Assembly: GCA_029844215.1 (NCBI GenBank)
Contig: CM056738.1
Span: 61,161,593 to 61,225,592, forward strand
Direction of reading: 5' to 3'
Length of the DNA: 64,000 nt
DNA from: Przewalskia tangutica
Lineage: Eukaryota > Streptophyta > Magnoliopsida > Solanales > Solanaceae
The notes beneath the pieces were generated by a model. That model was not told where the DNA came from and ran no database searches. It worked only from the letters and a program-made list of their open reading frames with translations. Below, one piece after another: positions 10,953 to 22,090 of the stretch. A program made the position numbers and the translations under genes. Each line of letters begins with the position of its first letter. The first letter of the stretch is position 1.

Positions 10953-11266
10953 CTTTTGTACGACCCGACACGACGGACCGCGACCCGGTGCCCTAATTGG
11001 ACACCCTTATACTAACCTACAACATATAATCAGTCTAATACCAAGTACAATGTAAAAATCTTGTAAAAGTAAGATGCTGAGTTATAACGCTTATATATAT
11101 ATATATGTCAAAATGAACCTGTCGCCTGAGGAGTCACAGCTAGTCAATTATAACAAAATAAGCGAGCCGACAAGGCTGCCACTATACACGGAAATGTCCA
11201 AATGAACAACAACCCACACGTGTCTACCACACATTTCTACAGACCTCTAAAAGTATGATAATGAAA

Positions 11267-11291
11267 TATGACGGGACAGAGCCCCGTCGTA
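11267..11291 (-). other. U5 hairpin, gypsy A 5' LTR
   Basis: This is the same hairpin as at 3446-3470, with one loop base changed and both GACGGG/CCCGTC arms kept. Confidence 0.55.
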
Positions 11292-11639
11292 CCCTTGAAT
11301 ATGCATAAGGCTATATTAAAAGGATTTGTACCCAAAATAACTAGCCTTCAGAACAATGAAGCTCTCCAAATAGCTGAGCAGGAATCCTAGACTGGAGGAT
11401 TATCAAACTAAATATCTAAACCTGCGGGCATGAAACGCAGCCCCCCGAGGGAAGGGGTTCAGTACGAACAAATGTACCGAGTATGTAAAACATAAAGTAC
11501 AATAAAGAAGATCATGACTGGCCAAAAGATAGCATGCGACATATATGATAACCAAAATACCAATACAACTGTGCCATATGAAAATGAGAGGCAACTGTGC
11601 CTTATAAAAATAAGAGTCATAATAAAATCATGGATACCT

Positions 11640-11925
11640 GTCCATAGAATCATCGTATCTATATACATATAACGTATCCCGGCCCTCTAGTGAGGAACTC
11701 GGTGGAATCATCATAATCATGGATACCTGTCCATATAACATATCCCGACCCATTCTGGGACTCGCTGAGCTCATCATCATCATGACTGCCTGTCCATGGA
11801 ATCATAATATATATATATATATAACGTATCCCTGCCCATCATGGGACTCGGTGAAATAACCACATATATATAATGCGCACGAACATGACCCGGCCCGGGA
11901 CTCGGTGAAATGATATAATCACATC
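11640..11925 (-). repeat. LTR minisatellite, gypsy A (5' LTR)
   Basis: Four degenerate 80-90 bp units with ACGTATCCC, GGACTCGGTGAAAT and ATCATGGAT blocks correspond to 3590-3850. Confidence 0.75.
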
Positions 11926-13784
11926 AAGCACGAATAGAGTATCATGAGTAACCATATGCAAATTAAATCATCATTTGACTCTCAATGAAAATAAATAAAA
12001 TTAACTATCACTGAAAAAATCTAAGGCACTATCATATCATGTATCACTAGGAATTAGGATTCATTGGAACTATGTACGTCCGCCGTACATTTATTTATGT
12101 AAATCATGCCAAAAAAAAGAAGGAATAGTTACACATGCCTTATTATCGAACTAACCAACTCAATATTTAAAATACGTCGTCTAACACTTCAACCTATAAC
12201 AACAATAACATGTCTATCAACTCTATGATTACTAGTATAAGTTATATACCAAATGATGATTCTCTTTTCATATAAAAATTTGGGCAGCACTTCCCCTATT
12301 TATACATGCATCCGCAACTCATAAACAAGGTAAAAAATACCAATAACCAAGCACGAATCAAGGATCTACCAAAACAGTCCCATGTACTCGACATACTCCA
12401 CCATTATACCCTCTTTCTATTTACACTCATGGAATATAACCAAAACAGCAACCAAGGTGAGTAGTACACCTATTTCTCATGTTAATTCGGCCCTTTAACC
12501 ATATTAAAACAGTCCTAAAAAACAGTCCCTACATGGTCCATGTTCTAGCAACGACAAGAGTGCAATGTACAACTTTTCTACACTTTTATTCCTTTAGGAC
12601 ATATATTAGTAATTACCACAACGTATATACACATTCATAACTTATAATTCCAGCATTATAACTTCAACAAAACAACCCCTAAATTCGACACAACACGCCT
12701 AACAGTTTCATGCAGATTTCAACCAGCAACACAATATCATAACTCCTTAAAATCCAATTCATATTTCAACACTTCCATATAATCAACTATAACTTTAATT
12801 ATCAAGATTCCCTTCAATTTTTAACATGCAATGTCGATAATAACAACAACAACAATCATACCCAACATATACAAAACATTCTCAAAATCGGTAACAACAA
12901 TTCCAATCGGCTCAACAATATCAACAACAATCACATGCATTCTCTTATTTCCAATTCCTCTTTAACATGAGTTTATCTCTCAACTACAACATCATTTAAC
13001 TCCCATTACTCAAATAAGAAGAAGAATTATTATCTTGCTTAGCCAAAACAACCCCTACGGCCACTGCTCCAATTTTGCACCAATTTCACCATTTCTTCAA
13101 GTTCTTCCAATCACAATGACATGCATGTATTACTTATGAGTTTAAATCCATCATACTTACATGTTTTTCTTCCAACATTGTTCATCTTCAAACTTACAAT
13201 TTTTGGACAGTTTCGGCCAGTCCATTACCGTGACTCACTGTTTGGGAAGTTCACCATGGCTTAGAACTTCTAGAGGAAATTAATCTTGGAAGAGAGGTAA
13301 TTTTAGTCTCCTAACTAAGCTATAACAAGGGAGGAAAATCGGCTGGGGAGAGGGAGAGATGTGGGAGGGTGAGCTTTGAATTAAAGTAAATGAAATGAGG
13401 GGAGACATTGGTCTAAGTAAAATCTGAAAATTTATCCTTGCATGGTGTCCAAGTGGCGTAGGCTCAAGTCTCCAAAAATTGTCCACTAAAAATTAATCCC
13501 ACAATTAATTAATCTCCCACATAATTAATCTTATATAAAATCTAAAAATTCCATGACCTAATCTCATAATACACGACACTTAGTCCAACCTTAATAGGAA
13601 TATACAACTATTAGTATTAATTCTCATCGTCACACTTGTAGTATTCAAAAATTATTCCAGGATCACATCCTTTGTATACTAATTTTCGTATTAGCATATG
13701 TAAATATACTTTATATCCAATAATCGAATCTTATTTTCTTAATTATGTTCACAAATTATCGCCCTAGAACTACGAGGTGTAACA

Positions 13785-14930
13785 AATGAGATAGGGTGGC
13801 CTGTCGCTTGGCAGACCATGAAATCAGATTATCCCCTAAAAAACACAAAAGCCGGAGGTGGAGCATCGCGTGTCCGGACACCCTGCCCAATCTGCATCCG
13901 TATATGGAGCAACTTGTTTGGGGCAGAGGGGTAAAGGTGCAAACCATAATCAAGTGTTCCCTTAATGTATCAGATGATACACTTAAGGGTAGTGAAATGA
14001 GACTCCCTGGGGGCATCCATAAATAGACATACCTGTTGAACTACATAAGCAATGTCTGACCTTGTAAATGTGAGATACTGAAGTGTATCTGCAAGGCTCC
14101 TATACAGAGTAGGATCGGAGACTGGAGCACCATCCATAGAACTGAGCTTAGATTTTGAATCAACTGGAGTAGGCATAACTTTGTAATTCGTCATCTTTGC
14201 CTGTACACAATCTCATCTACATACTTACGCTGACACAAGAACATGTGGTTGGCAGACCTGGTCACTGATATCCCCAAGAAATAACTCAGCTTTCCCAAAT
14301 CAGTCATTGCAAATTCAGTCTTAAGCAAAGTAATAATCTCATTTTTCAACCCATCAGAGGAGACAGTAAGAACAATATTATCCACGTACAGTAATAAGTA
14401 AGCAATGTTACTACCTCGATGAAAAATGAAGAGTGATGCATCACTTTTGCTGCATACAAACCAAATTTGCAAAATATACCTGACAAAGCGACTATATCAC
14501 GCACGGGGGGCCTGCTTTAGGCCATATAGTGACTTACGAAGATGATATACATAGTGGGGACTGCTGGATGGGTGAACCCAGACGGCTAATGTATGTAGAA
14601 TCTTTCTCTCAGGTCCCCATGTAAAAATGCATTTTTCACATCAAGTTGATATATCGGCTAGTGGTTGCATATGACTATGTTCAGAACTGTGCGAATGGTA
14701 GTCGGTTTGACAACAGGAATGAATGTCTCACCACAATCAATGCCCTCCTGCTGATTTGTGCCATTAGCCGCAAGTCGTGTCTTATACCTCTCAAGATCTC
14801 CAATATCTCTGAATTTGTGACGAAAAAGCCACATACAATGGATCACATTCACCCCCTCTGGCCTAGATACTAGATCCCACATGTGCTGCTTAGTTAAAGT
14901 ATTGAACTCCTCATACATTGCCGTATTCCA
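13785..14930 (-). pseudogene. copia pol fragment: reverse transcriptase and N-terminal RNase H
   Basis: RT starts at about 14918 with F-N-T-L-x-x-Q-H-M-W-D-L-V, then W-L-F-R-H-K-F and Y-K-T-R-L-A-A-N-G (Asn where Lys is usual), F-I-P-V-V-K-P-T-T-I-R. The polymerase box reads L-L-L-Y-V-D-N-I-V-L-T: the second catalytic Asp of YVDD is Asn (codon 14377-14379), so RT is inactive whatever else is restored. The connection domain has L-G-K-L-S-Y-F-L-G-I, and R-S-L-A-D-T-L-Q-Y-L-T-F-T-R-S-D-I-A-Y. RNase H begins with F-L-G-D-N-L-I-S-W-S-A-K-R-Q-A-T and is cut by gypsy A at 13785. Frameshifts occur near 14640, 14190 and 13990. Confidence 0.9.
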
Positions 14931-15620
14931 ATTAGGGTCTTATTTGGCCAATTTGGGATTCTTGGGAAGTGGAGAGATTGTTTGGGCAGACATGTTAAAT
15001 TGAACTTTGGGTTTGAAGATCCCGTGTTTGGCACGAGTTTCCATATGGTGGGTGGGAACAGTGGGTGTCTGTGGTGGCTGAGTGGTGGGATCCGATACAG
15101 AGGGTAAGGTCGGATAAGGGAAGGGTGGAATAATTGTCGTCGAAGAAGCCGCGGAGCTGTGATCAAGGGCCGCGATACCTGAATGACAGTCCTCTCTAAT
15201 GTTTTGGCGCCGTGGCGCTGAAAATGGTGAAATATTACAGTCCTCTCTGAAGTTTTGGCGCCGCGGCACCTCTCTTTGGGATTGTGGCGCTGAAGCTGGG
15301 ATAAAATCAGTTTGCTCACTGAAAGGTTGGCTCCGCGGCACCTCTCCTTGGGGTCGCGGTTCTGACGCTAATGACGAATCAATGGGAATAGAAGGTGATT
15401 TTTAGCGGTGCTATGATCTAGTTGACTGAGAATGAGAGGAGAGATGACAAACTCGTCAAGAAAAGAGTAATCCAGTTTCTGGAATTTCTGAGGATTCGAG
15501 AACGGGAATGTGGTCTCATCGAATGTGACGTGACGTGAAATGTGAATTTGATGAGTGGACAAGTCATAACAGAGATAGCCCCTATGGTTTTGCAGGAAGC
15601 CTAGGTAGACACATGGAGTG
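14931..15620 (-). pseudogene. copia pol fragment: integrase C-terminus and proline-rich linker
   Basis: The frame has H-I-S-R-H-V-T-F-D-E-T-T-F-P-F (15500-15545), the conserved motif at the end of copia integrase. A low-complexity Pro/Ser/Gln-rich linker follows, leading to M-E-T-R-A-K-H-G-I-F-K-P-K, the usual start of the RT region. The linker holds a repeated unit visible in two frames (R-R-Q-N-F-R-E-D-C and R-R-Q-N-I-R-E-D-C near 15200-15250), i.e. a short internal duplication. At least one frameshift separates the parts. Confidence 0.8.
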
Positions 15621-16352
15621 AATCAGTGGGCTAGTTTGTGAGGAGCCGTAGAGGCGAGGTTAGGATAACATAGAAAAATGAATATCCGTAGATGATCGTA
15701 AGAGGGGACTCTATGATGGAGGATTTTGGTAGGGGTCATATTGTGAAGAGTGATAGTCGAGAGAATATTAAGAATGTATTCTGACATCTTAGCAGCTATA
15801 CCCGGAAGGACAGAGGGAGAGATGCATGAATCAATAGAGTGCAAATCATATTGTTGATGGTGCGAATGATTCGTTCAGCTTTACCATTTTGTGGGGAAGT
15901 GTGAGGGCGGGAAAAGCGAAAGACCATGCCATTATTAGTACAAAAGCGGTGAAACACAGAGTTGTTGAATTCACGACCATTATCGCACTGAAATGATTTT
16001 ATATCTTTTTCAAATTGTGTTTGAATGAATGTTTGAAACTCATGAAATTTGGCAAACACTTCCGATTTATAACTGAGAGGATATAACCAAACATAGTGGG
16101 AAAATCATCTAGCAAGACAAGATAATATTTATGACCGAGAGAATTAACAATAAGTGATGTCCATAAATCGACATGTATAATTTCAAATGGTGCAAAGGTA
16201 ACACTAGTATATGATTTTAATGGAAGATAAGTATGTTTGCCTAAAGAACAAGAAACACAGTTTTGGGCAAGCTTCCCATTATTACAAGTAATGAAATTAT
16301 TGCCTCTAAGAAATTTAAAAACTGGAGCTCCTGGATGACTAAACCTATTATG
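15621..16352 (-). pseudogene. copia pol fragment: integrase core
   Basis: The core motif F-Q-C-D-N-G-R-E-F-N-N (second catalytic Asp) and the stretch R-P-H-T-S-P-Q-N-G-K-A-E-R (catalytic Glu) are at 15850-16000. Downstream, L-H-N-M-T-P-T-K-I-L-H-H and Y-D-H-L-R-I-F-I-F-L-C-Y-P-N-L are copia-typical. The region 16060-16350 holds the decayed zinc finger and first Asp segment, readable only in pieces across stops. Integrase would insert the cDNA into the chromosome. The segment is dead. Confidence 0.82.
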
Positions 16353-16740
16353 CTATATTGATGAAGAAATAGCCGCTAGAGAGACGGGAGAGCAAGATCC
16401 GGCAGCGGAGGTGGAAGAGAATGAATAGATATCCCCCGTGCTATTGCATCTCGTAAGAGGTATCGTTGTATACAGATCCTTTACAGTGAAACCAAAAGGG
16501 TCAAAGTCAACAGAGACACAGTTATTACGAGGGGCATATAGGACATTTTTAAGGGAGAAGGGTGGATGATGAGGTTGTGTGTAGGATGTACCATAACCCT
16601 TTATTGGAATGCGGTGACCATTGCCAACTATAATAAATTGAGGATGCTTTAAACTAAACATTTTAGGAATGTTACCTGCAGACCGGGTGAGGTGAGATGT
16701 GGCACCGGAGTCCATGATCCAATTGTTGTCCGGTTATTCT
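16353..16740 (-). pseudogene. copia protease
   Basis: The frame M-D-S-G-A-T-S-H-L-T at 16684-16715 is the copia aspartic protease active site (D-S-G-A). It is followed by V-G-N-G-H-R-I-P-I-K-G-Y-G-T and L-K-N-V-L-Y-A-P, the standard continuation. The frame stays open for 120 codons to 16353. It is out of frame with the gag part upstream, which overlaps at 16649-17179, so a frameshift lies near 16700. Confidence 0.88.
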
Positions 16741-17788
16741 GACGAGCTGAAAGCCCCACCGTCGGCGGTACGGATGCTGGGGCTGGAACTGCATGAAGTG
16801 GGCTTCGCCGCGGTACCGGGCTTCCGAGGTTTGGAGCCGCCCAACAACCCGTGTTGAGAATACTAGTTGAAGGGCTGCTGGTACTGGAATGGGGCCAGTG
16901 CAGCGACTCTGTACTTAGGCGCTGCGGCGCTGTACTGGTACTATTGAGGCGTCGCAGCCCAGTTGTTCTGCGGACCTTGCTGTTGTTGCTGCTGCTGGTT
17001 CTGCTGACCGCGAACCTTGCCATGACCACAACCTCCTCTGCCTCTGCGGCCCTTGCTGCGCGGACCTGACGCGGTTGAGAGTTTTCTGGCAACGTCAGGT
17101 CTTGGGGTTGCATGTCGATATCTAACGTCTGCTGATTGTGCTCATCTTGCTTAGCGCGACGTGTTTCTTCGAGCAACAATTGTGAGCGAGCTTTATTAAA
17201 ACTGGATAATGGATCCGCCTATTGAATCATGGTGGCCAAAGTATCATATTCGCCTTTAGGAAGGTCTGCAATCATTTGTAAGACCATTTTAGTTTCAGAG
17301 ACAGACGTGCCGACGTTAGAGAGTTGATCCGCCATAAGTTTTAGTTGCTTGCAGTACTTAGTCATGTTGGAGAAGTTTTCAAGACTTGTTTTGTTAAATT
17401 GTTCCTCCAAATACATAGCACGAATGTGCTTGTTATCCTGGAAAATTTCTTCCAAATGAATCTACAATTCACTGGCGGTGGCGCCAGATTTCATGATAGT
17501 CAGGAGAAGATCCTGAGAGATACTACCGTATATCCACTGTTTGACGGCAGCGTCGAGACGATGCCATGTAGAATCATCAACCTCTGGTGGGCGCGGAATA
17601 ATGTCATTGATATGATCAAGCACTTTATAGAGACATGCATGAATGCGAAACAGTTCAACCCATGGAGAATACTGACCATTTTCTTGATCAAGAAGAATAG
17701 GAATATAGTTCTTGATGTTGGTAACAGTTAGGGATGGATGAAAAGATGATTTCACTGTTTCGGGAGTGATAACGGTGGAGGAGGAGGC
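16741..17788 (-). pseudogene. copia gag
   Basis: From 17788 the frame reads A-S-S-S-T-V-I-T-P-E-T-V, then N-I-K-N-Y-I-P-I-L-L-D, Y-S-P-W-V-E-L-F-R-I-H-A, W-H-R-L-D-A-A-V-K-Q-W-I-Y-G-S-I and, after a stop at about 17461, L-E-E-I-F-Q-D-N-K-H-I-R-A-M-Y-L-E-E-Q-F and D-L-P-K-G-E-Y-D-T-L-A. This is the UBN2-type copia gag. A second stop is at about 17218. The following part (16741-17179) is Gln/Ser/Pro-rich with no readable CCHC knuckle. The true start and first codons are at 35096-35068, on the other side of gypsy A'. Confidence 0.85.
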
Positions 17789-18023
17789 TGTCACGACCCG
17801 AACCCGGGCCCGTGACTGGTGCCTTACCCCGGGCACCCTAGTGATACAACATCAGAGAAAATCAGCGGAAATAAAAACATGAACATGAATTAAGAGAAAA
17901 GATAAATAAACAGGCCAACCAAAACAGTTGCCTTCATCATATATACATAAATACCCAACAGCTTATCCTTTTTACAAACCCCGCCCACAGCAGCTACATG
18001 CACTCTAAGATTTTTACAACAGC

Positions 18024-18048
18024 TATGACGGGACAGGGCCCCGCCATA
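18024..18048 (-). other. U5 hairpin, A' 3' LTR
   Basis: In element sense TATGGCGGG and CCCGTCATA arms pair (one G-U) around GCCCTGT. Confidence 0.55.
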
Positions 18049-18482
18049 CACCTGAATGTATAAGATTCTACAGACTCAGGGTAACATACCAAAAGATAAG
18101 CCTCCGAAGGAACGGAGCTTCCCAACACGCTGAAATGTGATCCTATAAGCGGATCGGCGATCGATGTACCTTTTACCGCGGCATGAACGCGGCTTCAAGG
18201 AGGTCGATAACAATGTACCAAGTATGTGAAATCAGAAAAATCAGAAATGAAATCATAATAGTCTATATAAAGGTGAGACATGTATAATAACCAAACTACG
18301 CTCACAACATAAAAGCGGTCATGTCAAGTCGTGACTCACGCCTCAAAGTCATCCTCATGCCCGTGGAACTTCTTCCTCACCGCTGCATCTAGGTACAAAT
18401 CATGTGATACGTATATCGTGTCTCGCCCATCTTATGGACCCAATATAGAAACGTGTGGAATACATTCCTGCTCATCCTATGA

Positions 18483-18812
18483 ACCTAGTCGAGTGAAATA
18501 CATTCGGATGAACCAGAGTCAAGTGAAATACATTCGGATGAACCCAGAGTCAAGTGAAATACATTCGGATGAACCGTAGTCAAGTGAAATACATTCCGGA
18601 TGAACCTAGTCAAGTGAAGTACATTCGGATGAACCTGGTAGTCAAGTGAAATACATTCCGGATGAACGGTAGTCAAGTGAAATACATTCCGGATGAACCG
18701 TAGTCGAGTGAAATACATTCGGATGAACCGGTAGTTGAGTGAAATACATTCCGGATGAACCGGTAGTCAAGTGAAATACATTCCCGGATGAACCGGTAGT
18801 TGAGTGGAACAC
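18483..18812 (-). repeat. 33-bp LTR minisatellite, A' 3' LTR
   Basis: About ten units contain AAGTGAAATACATTC followed by a GC-rich spacer and ATGAAC. Unit length wobbles by small indels at the CCGG spacer. The clean version of the array is at 32520-32790. Confidence 0.9.
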
Positions 18813-20695
18813 AATACTTGCACAACAAGGCTATAACACGTAACATGGTCAAGTTTCATAACAAAAGCATAGGCAAGTTATACACAAATCAAGGTACTTT
18901 CATTTTATGTCAAAGTCCGGATTTTAACCCTAAAGTATTACGTACGTTAAATTCCTTTTAAAGATCCATTTCTTTTACGAAGGTCACCCGATACCCGTAG
19001 TATAAAAATAGAGTGACTAACATTGTTAAGTAAACCAAAATGCTTTCCTTTGTAAAATCAAGTAACAACCTTATTTTCCAAACGTTCAAGTTTGCCTAAT
19101 TTCAAAAGCTCAAGTTTCTCATTTTAGAAAAGGTTTCGTAGTTCATAGTTTAAATCCTTTAAAACATAATTCTCCTTTAAACGTTTTGAGAAACATATGT
19201 CTTATATGTGAGTAGGTTATTCTTGTTTATAATTAATCTTATTAAGCAGCCATGATCTAGGAAATGTAATATCATTTTGTCTTATCTTAGCTTCTATGCA
19301 GATGGAGGTTTCTACTGGTTTTAATACCATACTTCATTATTCAATACATTTTCCTTTATTAACGCTGCAGTGGTTTGTCGATACTCATTCTGATTTCCAA
19401 AAATCAGTAAACCATTCTTTTTATCACTCTTAAGACGTTATACCTAACTTCCCATAAAGCTAGTACAACTCTTATGTTTTCAAAGACAAGTATTACTCTT
19501 CTTTCAAAAAGTCTTTTGAAACACTTCAAGTTCTTTATTACTACACATCAAATCCGTTATAAGTCAAATCAGTTACCCTTTGAAACCACAAAGCATTTTC
19601 TTACCTACATAAAGCTGTTATAACCAACTACCCATAAAGCCGTTATAACACTTTATGTTTCAAACCAATCAAATACATTAAACACGTATGCGTCACCGCA
19701 CTACATAGTTATACACATATCATGCTAGAACAGATAGGAAGAGGTTCACATACCTCGCGACGATTATAGACTAATAGCAAAACGCTCCAAGTACCTCAAA
19801 CAGTCGGCTACTCGTTAATCCAAGTAGATCAGGCCATACGTAGTACTTCAACCTATAGAGGCCACAAGGCGCCTATTAACATTTAGATCTCAATGGAGTA
19901 TATCCTACGTAAAATTCGGCAAAGACTCCCTCCGCAACAGCGGAAATCTCCTCCTCTATCGAGGCCGGCTACCAAGCCAACCAGGGGGGGGGGGGGTTAA
20001 CACGTCTAACCGGACGGGTACAATTCTACTACACAGTAATGCTACACAAGTCTACTTTAATACAGTCCTATGTAATTACAGTTCAGTTGTCTTCTTTAAA
20101 TTCAGGCTTAAGTCGCAAGTCATCGCTGTAAGTATTATTCAGGCTTAAGTCAAAAGACATTGCCGCACAACTATGTTCAGTTCTATATATAGTATACTTA
20201 ACTATATACTCCTACAACATGTAATTTCCAATTACAACAGAAGGTTAAGAATGTTTACCTCGATAAGCCCAAAAATTATCCGAGTTTATATGTCGATCTG
20301 AGCAAGGTTTAGCTCTTACTCGCGGCTCCGACCGGCCTCCAACCAACCCTTAGAAGTTCTAACCAACTTCTACTTATCACTTCAACTACGGGTGAAGATT
20401 TACTTAGGGTTTCGTTTTTGTGGTGAGGAAGTATAATAGTATTTTCTGGGCTTGCAACAGTGTAACCGTGGGAAAACTACAAGGTATTTGGGCCAAGGTA
20501 CTGGGGCATTATAACAATACTTGGAGAGTATTTCTATACCACAAAAGGGGGGGTATTTATACGAGACAACAAGGCTAGGGGGTGTAGACCTCGCCAAGGC
20601 TTCTCAAGGGGTAGTGTATGACGAAAGTAAGCAAGAGGAGGGGAAAGATTTTTCAAGACTTAGGCAATTTTGGATGAAGAAGTTCATCAACATGG

Positions 20696-20713
20696 AGGGT
20701 ATTTATAGGTCAA
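20696..20713 (-). promoter_or_regulatory. Candidate TATA box, A' 3' LTR
   Basis: In element sense CCTATAAATACCC lies about 400 bp from the LTR 5' end, as at 34652, 46528, 44411, 54245 and 61506. Assigned by sequence and conserved position only. Confidence 0.45.
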
Positions 20714-21105
20714 GCAAAGGCCAACCAATGGCCAAGATCCATCCAAGTGTTAGGCAAGTGTAAGGCTAAGATTAAGCCAAGTACACCTTATCCATCTACC
20801 ACCAAAACATCCTACCTAACCCTTGACTAAAAGCCAAGGCCAAATCGTCCAAGAGGACGCCTCAAGTGCTCCAATTAGAGGGTGACAAGTGTCGCCTCTC
20901 GTTGTCCAAAATGTTTCGCCTCTCGAAAAATCCGCAAAAATTATAAATGACATACCCGTAATTTTACCTACCAAAGCTGTGGAAATGTTTCGTGTAAAAA
21001 CGACTCTAATCGGGTGTTGTGCAAAAATTTCGAAACTAGCCAACTTTAAGGCTCAAATTATAATACGTGACGCTCCACGCATATCCTCCGAAATACGGTA
21101 TAACA

Positions 21106-22090
21106 TTCTCCTCCTTAGAAACATTCGTCGAATCTTCCTTCTCAAGACGGATAACGATAAAGTTCTTCTAACAAGTTGTCAACGCCACACCTGGCCACAA
21201 AAACACCTGCGCAAATACTTACATCCAAGTCCACGAGGAAACACCTCTAACATCACAAACTTTTGTCACTTTGCCGCGAGGTTCTAGTGTCATTCCGGCG
21301 ACCCAACAAATGGTACCGGAATGCATGCGATCCCTGAGGTCTAAAAAATACATCCTTCGCACCTTCGCCCATCACAAGAAATGATCACAAACGTTCACTT
21401 CACCCCTATCTCGTTGAACCCTAATCGAACACGCGAACATTTTATAGTATCCGTACCACACTTCCATCAACGTTTCGCTTTTCCACTCGAGTCACCACCT
21501 CCAACTTGGTTATCTTACTAGCCTCAATCTCCTTAAGGCCACTTCCGCCTTCACGATCCGCTTGGTCGAACATATCCACGAACTCATACGATGGTCATCT
21601 AAACTTGGGCCTAGCACCTCGTGACCTATCGCTGCGGACCACCCGGTGACCCCACCTCATTCCGGCCACGGGTTGACACGCAACACGTCCTCAACCCGAG
21701 CCTCATCACGCCGACTCTCGTTTCTCGATCCGGAACAACCTTGCTAAATCACATCGGAAAGATACCACTTTCATTTACCCAACCCAGGGACTTATCACAC
21801 AATACATTTATACGCAAACCAAGTATTTCAACAAGGACTAACCGTAAAATCTTTTATTCAAGATGACCTTACATCTAAGGTCTCAACATGAAATATTTTA
21901 AAGTTCACACTTTCCATGCCCCCATACATATCCTTTCAACTAGCCAAGCTTTCTAACTCATAACCAACATAACGCTATCCGAACGTAGCACACAATAATA
22001 AGGTCATCAATCATGCATACAAATCTCTAGAGGTTAAGGATATACCTGAAGCTACCGCTCCACTCTAATCATAAGTCCACTGCAGGCGCA
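21106..22090 (-). other. A' polypurine tract and noncoding tail replacing pol
   Basis: TAAGGAGGAGAA (element sense) lies next to the 3' LTR. The rest aligns with 50980-51960 of element C, e.g. GAGGTGTTTCCTCGTGGAC and the block around GACCTCAGG, but not with any pol domain of A or D. Open frames here are short and antisense. The conserved but noncoding tail is a family feature. Confidence 0.7.

Larger units (their letters stand above)
3138..13784 (-). mobile_element. Gypsy element A (chromovirus, Tekay/Del type), full structure
   Basis: This is a 10.6-kb element with LTRs at 3138-5744 and 10957-13784, inserted into the copia RNase H frame. On the minus strand the order is 5' LTR, primer site, gag, protease, RT, RNase H, integrase, chromodomain-like end, polypurine tract, 3' LTR. 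The flanks, read on the minus strand, are TCATT on the 5' side and TTGTT on the 3' side; these fit one 5-bp target duplication that has acquired two transitions. Several percent LTR divergence, a 225-bp deletion in one LTR and about eight stops in the coding region make it clearly older than A', B, C and D. Confidence 0.92.
10957..13784 (-). repeat. Gypsy A 5' LTR (2828 bp)
   Basis: It aligns with 3138-5744 and carries an extra 225 bp (about 11367-11597) that the other copy has lost. That segment includes the conserved block with GCGGGCATGAAACGC seen in the U5 of all families. It begins TGTACGACC on the plus strand, one base short of the TGTCACGACC of the other copy. Confidence 0.92.
17789..21105 (-). 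repeat. Gypsy A' 3' LTR (3317 bp)
   Basis: It begins TGTCACGACC and ends GGTATAACA on the plus strand. It pairs with 31851-35067. The first 500 bp (outer end) are clean, while the inner end at 21060-21105 has lost several bases relative to the other LTR's outer end. A run of eleven or more G at about 19985-19996 is absent from the partner. Confidence 0.9.

Noticed and set aside
3138..13784. Endogenous plant pararetrovirus
   Set aside because: Long LTRs, a primer site, integrase and chromodomain identify a Ty3/gypsy element; no movement or viral coat protein region is seen.
14940..15405. Overlapping frames on both strands with repeated R-R-G motifs
   Set aside because: They are the proline-rich copia linker and its antisense shadow.
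18483..18812. CRISPR-like array
   Set aside because: Units are contiguous tandem repeats with no unique spacers; the DNA is plant LTR sequence.
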